Assembly (NCBI RefSeq): GCF_030272615.1
Contig: NC_081412.1
Coordinates: 139,826,747-139,888,746, forward strand
Direction of reading: 5' to 3'
Length of the DNA stretch: 62,000 bases
Origin: Cryptomeria japonica
Lineage: Eukaryota > Streptophyta > Pinopsida > Cupressales > Cupressaceae
Below the pieces are notes generated by a model. It made no database searches. It had not been told where the DNA came from and was given only the letters and a program-made list of their open reading frames with translations. Positions within the stretch are counted from its first letter, which is position 1; each line of letters starts with the position of its first letter. Positions 1 to 11,100 of the stretch are shown here, piece after piece. The position numbers and the translations under genes are program-made.

Positions 1-1599
1 AAATCTGTTTAGGACTTCTTCAAACTCTTTAGATTTAAGAAAGTAAATCCATGTTTTCCTAGAGAAATCATCTATGAAGATAACATAATACAGGAAACCA
101 CTAGGAGATGCTACAAACATAGGCCCACATAAATTTGAATGAATAAGTTCTAACTTTTCTTTAGCCCTACTATCGCTTTTATGAAAAGGATTTTTTACAT
201 TCTTACCCATTGCACAACCTTTACAAGCATCATCATGAGATAAACTAAGTTTAGGCATACCTTTAACCATTTTACCGAGAGTGGGAAGAGCTTGAAAGTG
301 TAGATGTCCAAGTCTTCTATGCCATAGCTCACATGATTCAGGGGCCTCATGGATGAGAGCTTGAATTGGATTAGCTGCAAGCTTATATAAACTATCACAT
401 CTATTTCCAATAACACGAGCAGTTTTGAAATTAGATTTCTTAGACCAAGCAAGTACTTTCCCTTCAGAAAATGCTATTTGCAAACCCTTATCTTCTAAGG
501 CAGAAATGGAAATAAGATTTCTTTTAATACCAGGTACAAAAAGAATATCACAAAGTTGTAAGGAAATACCAGAATCTAGTTTTAAAGAGGTATTACCAGA
601 ACCTTTTACCGAGTAGCAAGCATCATCACCGATTACCACATGAAGGTTATTGTCTTTTTCAATCAGATCTGAAAGATGCTCACGAAATCCTGAAATGTGT
701 CTGGAGGCACCATTGTCAAGTATCCAAGTATTACTGTTTGTAGGAATATTGCTGGATAGAGCAAAGATAAGAAGATAATCCTCACTTTGTTCAGCAACTT
801 CATTTAAATTGACTTCCCTTTCCTTGGGATCGTTTTGACAATCTCTAGCATAGTGACCATACTTATCGCATCTGAAGCAACGAATGTGAGAGGAATCTCT
901 TGACTTCATCCTTGGATCATAGGAGGAGGATCTAAAATCTTTGCTTCTCTTTTCTTTCTTCCAATGACCACCTTTCCTAGATTTAGCTAAAAGAACATGA
1001 TTATCTTTGTGGGAGTTCTTGAGTTTTCCTCTTACCTCAATTCGAGATTCTTCTTCAATGTAATCAGATTGGAGACGCTCAAAGTTGGGACGATCGTCTC
1101 TTCCACGAATGCTACGAATGAATGGTTCCCATTCATCAGGTAGACCATTTAATGCAATCATAACAAGATCTTTATCCGAAATTTGGCAATCAAGAGTACT
1201 TAGCTTGTCCTTTAGTTCATTGATCTTCATGAAGTAGGCAATGATTGAGTCTTCTTCTTTCATTTTCATGTGAAGAAGCTGCTGCCTTAGAGCAAGAGCC
1301 CTGCTAAGGTTGTTGACTTCATACATCCCTTCCAAGTGTTTGATCATTTCCCTGGCAGACGCAAATTTTGATATGACAGTGACAAGATGATTCTTGACGG
1401 ATTCAATTATGATCTTCCTAGCCTTGAGGGAGTCTTTCTTGAACTGTTTCAGCTCTTTAGCATCTTTTGGAGGGGACAGCCTTTCTTCTTCTACAAACTT
1501 TAGCAGATCATTCTTTTCAAGGATCAATAGAATACAGACTTTCCAAGCAGCAAAATCAAGGGCTCCATCAAGTCTATCTTCAGCCCTCAAACCTGACAT
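1..1599 (-). CDS. Ty1/copia Gag-protease-integrase polyprotein, partial, runs off window edge
   Basis: One minus-strand frame stays open for 533 codons from an ATG at 1599 to the window edge. Domains in order: N-terminal Gag (UBN2-like, about residues 1-230); zinc knuckle C241-x2-C244-x4-H249-x4-C254; protease motif at D295 (LDNGASRH); GAG-pre-integrase with WHRRLGHL near residue 426; and the start of the integrase core (LIHSNLCGP, then VIFIDDFSRKTWIYF). RT and RNase H would lie left of the window. The ATG is the first in frame after the primer-binding site at 1671-1682. Although the frame is open, two catalytic positions look mutated: protease D-S-G reads D-N-G, and the first integrase Asp (normally HSDLCGP) reads Asn. 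Both are single G-to-A changes on the coding strand. The copy is probably inactive. Confidence 0.9.
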   Translation of the reverse strand, partial: MSGLRAEDRLDGALDFAAWKVCILLILEKNDLLKFVEEERLSPPKDAKELKQFKKDSLKARKIIIESVKNHLVTVISKFASAREMIKHLEGMYEVNNLSRALALRQQLLHMKMKEEDSIIAYFMKINELKDKLSTLDCQISDKDLVMIALNGLPDEWEPFIRSIRGRDDRPNFERLQSDYIEEESRIEVRGKLKNSHKDNHVLLAKSRKGGHWKKEKRSKDFRSSSYDPRMKSRDSSHIRCFRCDKYGHYARDCQNDPKEREVNLNEVAEQSEDYLLIFALSSNIPTNSNTWILDNGASRHISGFREHLSDLIEKDNNLHVVIGDDACYSVKGSGNTSLKLDSGISLQLCDILFVPGIKRNLISISALEDKGLQIAFSEGKVLAWSKKSNFKTARVIGNRCDSLYKLAANPIQALIHEAPESCELWHRRLGHLHFQALPTLGKMVKGMPKLSLSHDDACKGCAMGKNVKNPFHKSDSRAKEKLELIHSNLCGPMFVASPSGFLYYVIFIDDFSRKTWIYFLKSKEFEEVLNRF

Positions 1600-1670
1600 T
1601 TTAATCTGAAAACAAACAACAACTATATGCAATAAATGATTTACTAAAATCTGAAATTAGTGACACCTTA

Positions 1671-1682
1671 GCTCTGATACCA
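1671..1682 (-). other. tRNA-Met-type primer-binding site
   Basis: On the minus strand this reads TGGTATCAGAGC, the standard copia primer site. It abuts the LTR end (CAACA) and lies 71 bp upstream of the gag ATG. It fixes the LTR boundary and the element's orientation. Confidence 0.9.
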
Positions 1683-2395
1683 TGTTGAATTTGTGCCCTA
1701 GATCAGTAATCAGATTTGTAACATTTAATTATGCCCTAGTTTATCAATCAGATTTGTAACATTTGATTATGCCCTAGTTTATTAATCAGATTTGTAACTT
1801 AGTAAACTATAATCAAGTAAACTCAAGAATGAAACAAGGAACCAAGAGACAAACACAAATACCCTGGGAAAACCTCCAAGGAGGAAAAACCCAGCATCAA
1901 AGACTCACAGGTCAGATTATGTATTCACTCTTATTGCACAAATACAATACTTAGCTTTCTTTTCTGAATCCGATCTTTATATATCAGATCTACCCTTTTG
2001 CATGTTTCAAGACTGCACCAAAACGCCCTATATCCTCTTGAATAAGTTCGCCCAATTCTTGGACGAGTTCGCACAGTCCTTGGATAAGTTCGCACGGTCC
2101 TCTTTAGTGATTTCGCACTTCTTGTTTGCAGAGCTAATTCGCTGATTTCATGGATTATTGAATTGTGTTTGCACTTTAACTTTATTTATATGGATCTTTT
2201 TGACCAAGGTCGGCCTCAATCCTTTTTGGCGCCAATTTATATTTTGTGGCATGTGCCTTTTTGGTGTAGCGTGGAGGATGGGGCTGGACTTGTCTTGGGG
2301 CCACGCTATCCGTTAAAGATAGGATCCAGTCCTAAATGGGTTCGGATGTTGCCTTAAGGCAATCCGAACCCATCTTTCCCTAGTCATAAACAACA
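1683..2395 (-). mobile_element. 5' LTR of the copia element at 1-1599
   Basis: On the plus strand the segment starts TGTTGAATTTG directly after the primer site and ends CAACA, giving TGTTG/CAACA inverted ends over about 713 bp. A minus-strand TATA-like box (TATATAAAG) lies near 1976-1984. The conserved plant LTR motif GCTGGGTTTTTC...TTCCCAGGGT is present, as in the solo LTR at 24927-25720. The outer end could instead be the CAACA at 2404-2408. The partner LTR is outside the window, so no target duplication can be checked. Confidence 0.75.
1693..1800 (-). repeat. 38-bp tandem repeat inside LTR
   Basis: TGCCCTAG followed by a shared ATCAGATTTGTAAC segment occurs three times, at 1694, 1732 and 1770, with an exact 38-bp period. 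It lies at the 3' end (U5 side) of the minus-strand LTR. Confidence 0.85.
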
Positions 2396-2504
2396 TTGCC
2401 ATCCAACAAAGGTTTGTTATCTTCTTGACCACAAAATACCCACCATTGTGTTGAAAACAAAAATTAATTCGGGATTATATAATATAAGATCTACTCAAAA
2501 CCTT

Positions 2505-4195
2505 ACGCCTTTAATTTGCATGTCTATAATATAGTTGTAAATTTTTTATCTAGTCTACTTAGATTGAAGGTCTTCTTACTTTGCATGAGAATCATATTCA
2601 AGAACATTGCCTGCTTATATATTGTAAACTCTAGCATAACTGCATTCAGTATTGCTAAGATGGGAACATTTTTTTCATGTATTTTAGTAGGCCTTGTGTG
2701 ACCTCAACATTGTCTCAAAATGAGAGGCTATAGAACAACAATGGATTTACGTGGCATCCAATGACGTGGAGAGAGGAACGCACATGCCAATCCATTTGTT
2801 ATTGATTATGTTTCACAATGGTATGTACCTATTCTTGTTATTTTCTATCCTACCCCTCATCACCCACTTGGTCCTATCAATGGCCTTATGCAAGTAGCCC
2901 ATGGGGCATTTCTCCCCATCCAATAGTCTAAAAACTTTACAAGAAACTTTGAAAATTTGACAACTTGTTGTGCCTCATCCCTAAAACTCAAAGGAAAAAT
3001 GTTACCACTTTTTTGCAATCCGTTTGATTGGCAAAGGCACACTTCATCCACTCATTTGAAATGAACATTCGCTTCACATTCATTTTCTATTGGCAAAGAG
3101 TTTGCAATGCAAGGAAGTGCATAGCAAGTCTTGTTTGCCTTGGCTGAAGTTATTCCTTGCCCTTTATGAAAGTGGGTATCATACACAACACCTTTATGTA
3201 ATTGTAAATAAACTTGGTAATATTTTAGTCCTTTTGCAATACCTTTATAACCTATTCAAGTTTTTCAATGTCCTCTAGGGTTAGATCAAGGAAGTGTGAT
3301 ACTCATGGGCTAAAACATATAGGGGAATACTTGTGCATCAAGTGTCTCCCTACAAAACACAAGAAACACCATTGTTTATGATAAATTGAACAAAGTTTTA
3401 TGGACTTACATCTATGACTACTTCATGAAACAATTTGAAAAATGCACTTTTGGATTTGACCTTATTTGATGCTTCGAATTTTTTTTTGAAAGATTGTGCC
3501 GAGATCACACTAATTAGAGTTGAATTTCTTATATTTATCCACCCATTTTATATTATGGTGTGTTAGTCTTTGTCCACTTTAATTAAGGATTGGTAGTATT
3601 TGTAATGTCTTCTATTGGATCATTAAGTATATCAACCCTCTATTTTTTGTACTATGGGCTTTGAATCGAGGACCTTTACCTAAAATAGCATCCACCATAC
3701 CTTGCTAGTATGGAGACTTAGCAACATTGAACAAGAAGTTATAGTACCATAAATTCCTAGTTGCCTTGACCTATTCATGGACATTCTTATTCCATCCCTT
3801 ACTCTGCAAAAAGATTTGCATTCCTAGTGAAGTATTGGGTGCAAATAAGGCATTAATGGTTCCTCCACCTATGTCTGGGTTGTGTGCTCTAGAACTAGGT
3901 GTCAATTGAGACTCCCTCAACAATTATTTTGATTGTTGTGCATCATCCAAAAGATTGACCTTGCATTTGAAGAATGAGAAACAACATTTCCCTTGTTCTT
4001 TTTGTTTTGGTCTTATCATCTGAAAATACTATAAGAGCCATTTGTGCTTGATATGTGACATTTGTCAAGGATTCTTTATAAGGAACATCATGCATGGACT
4101 TTGCCAAATGCTATTTGAAATTGTATATTCCTTCATTGCAAACAAGCCCACAAAATTTACATTTCACGTTGTTTGTAATTTAGCTGAAGGACCTT
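2505..4195 (-). pseudogene. hAT superfamily transposase fossil (BED finger, DUF659-like region, hAT C-terminal domain)
   Basis: Decayed transposase readable in pieces on the minus strand. The N-terminal BED-type zinc finger is at 4195-4060 (CKFCG-like cysteines, then a GIYNFKQHL-like stretch). The core has a SHFLDLTLEDIEKL motif near 3290-3270, the LLDGEKCPMGYLHKAID segment near 2930-2870, and a YIPL-NIINNKW segment near 2830-2780. The C-terminal dimerization region is near 2600-2510. Stops and at least two frameshifts interrupt it. I infer hAT from the order and wording of these motifs. No terminal repeats or target duplication were found. The N terminus is fused directly to a truncated copia element at about 4190. 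Confidence 0.7.
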
Positions 4196-5466
4196 TGACT
4201 CTCGCTGAGCTTGAACTTTTGAAAATGGAGTTCTGAGTTGCTTCCCTACTTGGCAAGCTCCGCAAACACCTTGTATTTGCTGTTGTATTTCAGGTAATCC
4301 TTCTATCATTTTCTCTCGAGCCAACTGATAGAGATAAGATAGATTGAGATGCCTATGACGGTGATGCCAAAGAGTACTTATTAAAGACAAACTCTTTGCA
4401 GCAAATGCATGTTCTTGAACCTCTCCAATATCATCAAGCTGATACAACCCTTGATCTTTAGTGCCGACTTCAATGACTTTCTTGGACTCCTTGTTAACAA
4501 TATGATACTTGTGCATTGAAGAGGACGTCCAACTTGGGACAGTGGTGCATAATTTGACTCACTGAGAGAAAATTGAGATCCATGCTTGAAACATAGTATA
4601 CATTGAGAAATTTGAGATTTCTCCCTCTAGGAGTTATCTGAACATTGCCTTTGGTGACAGCTGTATACTGTTCACCACTGAAGATTATTGAATCTGAGCA
4701 AACCGTATGCTCAGTGAACCAATCTTTCCTATTTGTGAGGTGACGAGATGCTCCCCAATCAATATACCATGCAGAAGAGTGTGCATGATCTGTAGGTCGT
4801 TTGGCCATGAAGGCAGAGAAGGCTGACTCCTTTTGCCCTGAATGCTCTGCAACTTGAGCCTTCTGTTGAGACCCTCCCTGGTTGGATTTTTTATCTGGCA
4901 ACCGCTTTCTAGAGTGCTGCTTCATATAACTAAGTTTACCACAATAATGACATGTGATAGTCTTCAAATTCTTGGAAGTATCATCACGTTTTCTTTGCCC
5001 TTTCGTCTGAGTGGACTTGCCTTTGCCTTTGTCCTTGGTTGAAAAGGCTTTGTCCACATTTACTAAACTACTGCTGCAACCAAACTACTTCTTCCATTTG
5101 TCTTGCTATTAAAGTTTGTTGCACAACTCATCGAACTTCAGGTGAACCTTTGTAGAGGTGATGTTCAATGTTTCTATGAAATGCTCATATTACTGTGGTA
5201 AGCTTTTTAGCGTCATGACGACCATATCTTCTTCTATCTTGCGGCTGATGGCCTCCAATTGATCTCAAATGTTTTTAATTTTCATCAAATGATCTTGCAA
5301 AGACATTTTCTCGTCCACCATTATTGAGAACAACATGTTTACAAGGAAGAAGGCCTTGCCTTTACCTAAGGTTTGTGCAAAGATTTCAGGTGAGTCCATA
5401 TTTCAGCAAAGGTCTTGCCTAAGGGAACCTCTGGAATCATTTCATCTATGAGAAATAGCTTGAGAA
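4190..5466 (-). pseudogene. Ty1/copia Gag-protease-pre-integrase fossil (3' part, element 2)
   Basis: Minus-strand decayed copia. Gag is at 5466-5060 (EMIPEVPLGKTFAEIWTHL, then a KMSLQDHLMKIKNI-like segment). A degenerate zinc knuckle lies near 4950 (CHYCGKLSYMKQH), and a protease motif near 4760 with D-W-G in place of D-S-G. The GAG-pre-integrase domain (LWHHRHRHLNLSYLYQLA, CGACQVGKQ) is at 4400-4200. Coding stops at about 4190, where hAT sequence begins. The 5' end of the same gag is found 3.5 kb away at 8931-9133 because another element is inserted. Confidence 0.8.
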
Positions 5467-6836
5467 TGCAATTTCCCCTTTTTTAAATGCCCTAGTTTTT
5501 GCCTTAAAATGACAATTCCAAGTAAAACAAGAAATGGAATAGAGTTAACAATATCATTTATCAATTGTGGAACAAGATAGATCCTAGTTGAGACCTTGCA
5601 ATCAGTTTGGGTATTCATTGAAGCATAATCCATAAACTAGATCTTTCCTACTAGAAACATTAACTCAATCATATTATATATCTAATTTCATTAATGGAGT
5701 TCAACCATAAAGAGTTAGGATAAGGAAGCATGATAGGGTGCCTGAAGCTATCCCCCAAGAGCAAATATCCCATCCCTCTTGGCCTCATGTGGCCTTTCAC
5801 CATCTCATATGATGTGGTGTACCTAGTGAGGAATCCAATAGCTGTTCTCTCTCATCTTACCACCCTTATTCTCCTCCTTATGGTTGGGGTTCTTTAATCC
5901 AATAGTCAACCATGGTAGAGGTTTGAGGCAAAACTACAATAGGGTGTCCGGAACATCCTTTCCTTCTAAGCCCAAGGGCAGGACACTCCTAGCACCCCCT
6001 TGGCCTCATGGGACTATCAGTATTCCATGATGAGGTTTTGTGCTTAGAAGAGAAGCTCCTAACTATTTCCCCTTCTTGTATTCCCTCACTATAACATGGT
6101 TGTTTGCAGCAAATTGACAAACAGATTAGACATTTCACATTACTGCCTATATCAATATACTAGAGATCAAATACATCCTTATACATAGTCATACATATTG
6201 CAGTGTATATTAATATGTGAAGATTCTGCATGAAAACATTATCAGGCTTCATATCTTAAGCATACATATCAGTCCATGTATATCACAAAAGAGTAACAAT
6301 GCCACTGCCTGCAATATTAAGGATTCTGGTCTGATTTCTGTATTGAAGACTGCTCTTCTCCTTCCCAAGATCTGCTCTTTTATCTTCTTAAGATCTGCTT
6401 ATACACTTTCTTAAATCAGCTCATTAAATCTAATTTGAATTTCAGATCTGCTTATAAGTCTGCTAATGAATGGAGAGACATTGCCTTCAAAAGCTTTTTA
6501 TTCACATCTGCTCTTAACCTTGTTTTATACCTGATTTAACATACCCCTTCACCAAGGAATGTGACTCCTCCCAAGATGGTCGATTCATTCAAGAGGGATT
6601 GGCCCTTGCAAAAACAAATATATATTTATTTTGAAATTTAAATCTCAAGGAGGGGCGCTAAAACTCCAAGGATTATTTTAAATGTTGCTTTTAAGTGTTC
6701 TTAACCCTGTCAGCCCCTCAACGATATTTCTATTTGATTCTAGTTGGCCTTTTCTAAATCATAACCCGAATTTACTAATTTCTAACTTGGGTAAGTATAA
6801 ATTCAATTGATTTAGATTTTTTAGGTGGGGCATGAC
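5467..6836 (-). repeat. 3' LTR of the non-autonomous element
   Basis: Direct-repeat partner of 7485-8930, with colinear similarity over the whole length and small indels. The ends are TGCAATTTCCCC and GGGGCATGACA. It belongs to a broader LTR type starting TGTAATGTCC that is also seen at 52187. Confidence 0.85.
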
Positions 6837-7484
6837 AGTCTGCCCTTCCCAAAATTGCTTGTCCTCAACAATCATAGTTTTAACCAAATCCTTTCAATGT
6901 GAGGATCCCTAAACTAACCCTTAGATCCTCCTTGTGATATAATTAGGTTCTGCTGTGGAACTTGGATTTTATCTCAAGGCATATATCTGTCTTTTATTCA
7001 ATGTGAGTTATTTCAACCAATGATTGGAAATTTGCAATGTTTGTCATTATAAGACAAGTTTTGGTTGGTCGCATGGATATCTCTTCAAGACAAAGCAAGG
7101 GTGAACTTTCTATATATTGAGTAGAGGATTAGAAGCATGACACACATCTATGACGTTAAATGCAATGTTCTTTCCTAAACAAATTTATATCTTTTTTGGT
7201 CCGCTCCTGTTATTCTCATATTGTAGATCAAAAAAAAATAACGATTATAGGAATATTTTTACAGTAATCTTAGATATTCGTGGACTAGACATGCTGAAAT
7301 CACATTAGGTATGAACCAAACACGGAGCATACACATAAAAACACGAAGCATACACGTGAATATATGCAGACACAAAGTATACATGGAAATACAAGTATTG
7401 TTAGATCTCTTGTTATTGACTAGAATGCATCCATTGATTTATCTTTACCCAATAGGCTAGCAGGATCAAGGGTCTAATACCAAT

Positions 7485-8930
7485 TGTAATGTCCCCTTTT
7501 TTAAATGCCCTAGTTTTTGCCCTAAAATCACAATTCCAAGTAAAACAAGAAATGGAATAGTGTTAGCAATATCATTTACCAATTGTGGAACAAGATAGAT
7601 CCTGGTTGAGACCCTGCAATCATGTTAGGTATTCATTGAAGCATAATCCGTAAATAGATCTTTCTACTAGAAACATTATGTCAGTTAAAGTATAGATCTT
7701 AAATACTAGGGTTGGGAACATTAACTTGTTCATATGATATATCTAATTTCTATGTTTCATTAATGGAGTTCAACCATAAAGAGTTAGGATAAGGAGGCAT
7801 GATAGGGTGCTTGAAGCGATCCTGTACCCTAGGCCAAAGAGTGGATATCCCATCCCTCTTGGCCTCATGTGGCCTTTTGCCATCTCATATGAGGTGGTGT
7901 ACGTAGTGAGGAATCCTATAGCTGTTCTTGCCCGTCTTACCACCCTTATTCTCCTCCCTATGATTGGGGTTCCTTAATCCAATAGTGAATCATGGTAGAT
8001 GTTTGAGGCAAGACTACAATAGGGTGTCCGGAACATCTTTTCCTTCTAACACAAAGGGCAAGGCACTCCTTGCCTCCCCTTGGCCTCATGGGACTATCAG
8101 TTTTCCTCCATGAGGTGGTGTGTTTAGAAGAGGACCTCATAACTGTTTCCCCTCCTTGTATTTGCTCACTATCTCTATCATGGTTGTTTGCAGCAAGTTG
8201 ACAAACAGATTAGATATTTCACATTACTCCCTATATCAATATATTAGAAATGAAATATATGTTTATGCATAGTCATAAATATTGCAGCCTACATTATTAT
8301 GTGAAGATTCTGCATAGAAACATTATCAGGCTTCATATATTAAGCATACACATTAATCAATGCATATCACAAAAGAATAACAATGCCACTGCCTGCAATG
8401 TTAAGGATTCTGGTCTGATTGCCATATTGAAGACTGCTCATCTCCTTCCCAAGATCTGCTCATATATCTTCATAAGATCTGCTTATACACTTTCTTAAAA
8501 TTAACTCATGATATCTAATTTCAATTATTTCAGATATGCTTATATGTCTGCTAATGAATGGAGAGATATTGCCTTCAGAAGCTTGTTATTCACATCTCTT
8601 AACCTTGTTTTATACCCAATCTAACATACCTCTTCATCAAGGAATGTGACTCTACCCAAGATGGGCGATCCATTCAAGATAGGTTGGCTTTAAAACTCAA
8701 GGAGGGGTGCTAAAACTCCAGGGGTTATCTTCTTAAAGAGATCATTTTAAATGCTGCTTTTAGTTGTTCTTAACCCCGTCGGCCCCTCAAACATATTTCC
8801 ATTTGATTCTAGTTGGCCATTTCTAAATCATAACCTGAATTTAACAATTTCTAAATAGGGTCGGTATAGATTCAGTGTATTATTTTATTATTTTGGATTG
8901 CAATTTAGATTTTTTAGGCAGGGCATGACA
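7485..8930 (-). repeat. 5' LTR of the non-autonomous element
   Basis: Partner of 5467-6836, with ends TGTAATGTCCCC and GGGCATGACA. The many substitutions between the two copies indicate an old insertion. Confidence 0.85.
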
Positions 8931-9133
8931 AAGGAGCATAACAACTTCACAATTATGCTCATGGAACTTTTCCTAGTCTTTATTTGCAGTTGTTGGATGA
9001 GTGTATGTACCAAGGACAATCTGTCAAGGCACCTGTACTTGAAGATTGTGAGAATCCACTATTTTCAGATGTTATAAATTTTGCCATTGTACCTCTGGCT
9101 GCCTTCCAACATGATTTTGGGCAATGAAGCCAT
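8931..9133 (-). pseudogene. Copia Gag N-terminus (5' part of element 2, split by insertion)
   Basis: From an ATG at 9133 the minus strand reads a typical copia Gag start (LPKIMLEGSQRYNGKIYNI, a tryptophan codon lost to a stop, then LTIFKYRCLDRL). It stops at the edge of the LTR at 8930, and Gag sequence resumes at 5466. This explains an apparently exon-like reading on the opposite strand. Confidence 0.7.
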
Positions 9134-9960
9134 CCCTCCTGTTGTCCGAGGTCACAAAAAATGACGTAAACTACAGCTTTGAAAGAATAACATTGAAATT
9201 TTAGGAAAATGTGCCCACCCAAACAGCAAATAATACCTTCGATTTTTATTGATAAAAAATTGTTAAAAAATACAGAGGCCGAAACAGGAAAAAATCTACG
9301 ATTTTAAAAAATAATCATCTAAAAAATTGCATAGAGGTCATGCGACTTTGCCAAAGAAGAAATCCGTGTGTTTTTTTAATGTAGAAGGTGACATGGTTTC
9401 TTTAGAAAAGGGCTGCGATTTCTATCAGAGGGAAACACCCAGTTTTGAGAGGGAAAAACCTCACAATTTTGAGAAGAAACAATCTGCACAACTCTGCAGA
9501 TAAACACCGACACGATTTCCATAGAAAAAATCGACTGGATTTTTCAAAAGAAAACCCTCTATTTCCAGGCTTAAGAAATCAACAATTTTTAGCAATAAAA
9601 TACCTCCGTCAATTCGCCACTAAAAGATCCCATGGTTTTTATCAAAAAGTCATATGGAAAATTTTAGTTTAAGAGCACAAATTTTATTAAAAAATTCACC
9701 GAAAAAATACCTCTGCTCCAAAACGAAAACCATAAAATGACTGAAATATTCAATATTGAACAGAGGAGCGAAAGTCTCCTTAAATAAGAGATTACAAAAG
9801 TTCTTTTCATAACGGAAACAATTGACAACTAAGAAAACAAACTAAACTGAAAGAATCAAAGAAAGTTTCTAAATACTATCCTAATGACATAATTGACCAT
9901 TATAAACTAAATAATAAAATATAGCAATATTGTTTTAACTTTTAATAATAAAGTGTTTTT
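9134..9960 (-). mobile_element. Probable 5' leader and LTR remnant of copia element 2
   Basis: AT-rich and without a supported gene. The part at about 9690-9960 is the reverse complement of the LTR-like copies at 10500-10735 and 10850-11100. The shared wording is a GTTTCCRTTATGRAAAGA stretch followed by a TATTTAAGGAG/TATATAAGG box. The stretch between it and the gag start at 9133 is probably the untranslated leader. I found no clear primer site. Confidence 0.5.
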
Positions 9961-10069
9961 TAAGTTTTACATTTTTGTAGTTTAGCATATTCGATTCCTT
10001 ATTGATGTCAGTACTTTGTGACAAAAGAAAGTTAACATGTACAATGCTAGACAATTGCTTAAATTGAAT

Positions 10070-10300
10070 CTTAAACCTAACCCTAAATGCTGAAAAAAGT
10101 TTATTAACTAGAGTTGGGGTAGGGTTTTAAAAAGCCTTAGCCCTAATCATAAATGCAGAAAAAAGTTCAATGACTAGAATTAGCTTAGCTTTTTTAAAAG
10201 CCCTTGCCTTAATCATAAATGCTGATTTTTTTTTGGTAAAAATTCAGTGTTTAGCGTTAGGGTTAGGGTTTTGCCTTTCTCATTAACCAAAAAAAAGCCT
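10070..10300. repeat. Imperfect tandem repeat with telomere-like motifs
   Basis: A unit of roughly 70 bp containing CTAACCCTAAATGCTGAAAAAAG recurs two to three times. TTAGGGTTAGGGTTTT occurs once at about 10255-10270. The motif copies are short and interrupted, so this is low-complexity or degenerate telomere-like sequence, not a telomere. Confidence 0.5.
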
Positions 10301-10499
10301 AATCTTAGCAAAAACAAAATTTTGATTTTTTTTTTGTGTTTTAGGGTTAGTTCAGTTTTAATAGAAAAATATTGACCCTAACTTTAAATGTTGAAAAAAC
10401 TCAACGTTGTAAGTGAGGATTAGGATTTTTTGTAGAAAAGTAAAAGCCCAAATGCTAATTGAAAATGCTGAAATTTTGTACCATTTAGGGATAGAGGTA

Positions 10500-11100
10500 G
10501 GGCTTTTTTGGTTAATAATATTAAAGTAATTATGTTATATTTCTATAATGGTCATTTAGTTAGTTTAGAATCTTTCCCTTTTCGTGTTTATTTATCTTTA
10601 CAATGTCTCCTTTCATGTTTCTATTCTTGATTGTTTCCATTATGGAAAGATCCTCTTGTAATTTTCTATATAAGGAGTATTCCACTCCTTCATTAATTAC
10701 AACATCAAATTATCATTACAAATAAGCCCTATGCTAAATACAAAATAGGCAGCATTTAGGGTTAGGGATTACGCCCTTTTTTGTCAAAATAATTGAGCAT
10801 ATCATATAATTTATTTTATAAATATAAAGGAGCAATTCAATTCAAAAAAAGTGAACTTGAAGTATTAAAATAATATTGTAATATTGATATAATGGTCATC
10901 TTAGTCATTTAGTTAGTATTTAGAAACTTCTGTTTATGTCTTTCGTCTTTAGTTAGTTTTAGGAAGTTTCCTTTGCATCTTTTGTGTTTCTATTCTTTAT
11001 CGTTTCCATTATGGAAAGATCATGTTGTAATTTTGTATATAAGGTGTATTCCTCTCCTTGGTTAATTACAACATTGAATTATCAATTCATGATGGGTTAA
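10500..11100 (+). repeat. Two LTR-promoter-like copies in tandem
   Basis: Segments at about 10500-10735 and 10850-11100 share AATGGTCATxTTAGTTAGTxTAGAA, TTTCCATTATGGAAAGATC, a TATATAAGG box, then TTAATTACAACATxxAATTATCA. A third, inverted copy is at 9690-9960. Each looks like a U3-R part of one LTR family. Confidence 0.55.

Larger units (their letters stand above)
5467..8930 (-). mobile_element. Non-autonomous LTR retrotransposon with long LTRs and a 648-bp non-coding interior
   Basis: Two direct repeats, 5467-6836 (about 1370 bp) and 7485-8930 (about 1446 bp), begin TGCAATTTCCCC/TGTAATGTCCCC and end GGGCATGACA, so they have TG...CA inverted ends. The interior is 6837-7484. On the minus strand a primer-site-like sequence (TGGTATTAGACCC, plus coordinates 7470-7482) lies 2 nt after the 5' LTR. 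A purine-rich tract with GAGGACAAGCAATTTTGGGA lies at 6837-6866 just before the 3' LTR. No ORF above noise lies inside, so mobility must have depended on another element. It sits inside a copia gag: 8931-9133 is the upstream gag part and 5330-5466 the downstream part. Five-base flanks match at only 3 of 5 positions, so the target duplication has decayed. Confidence 0.85.

Noticed and set aside
8985-9125. Plus-strand reading that looked like a host exon (LLDECMYQGQSVKAPVLED...)
   Set aside because: The minus strand of the same bases is a copia Gag N-terminus continuing exactly across the inserted LTR element, which explains the open frame.
10070-10300. Interstitial telomere
   Set aside because: Only one or two consecutive TTAGGG-like units occur, embedded in a 70-bp low-complexity repeat.
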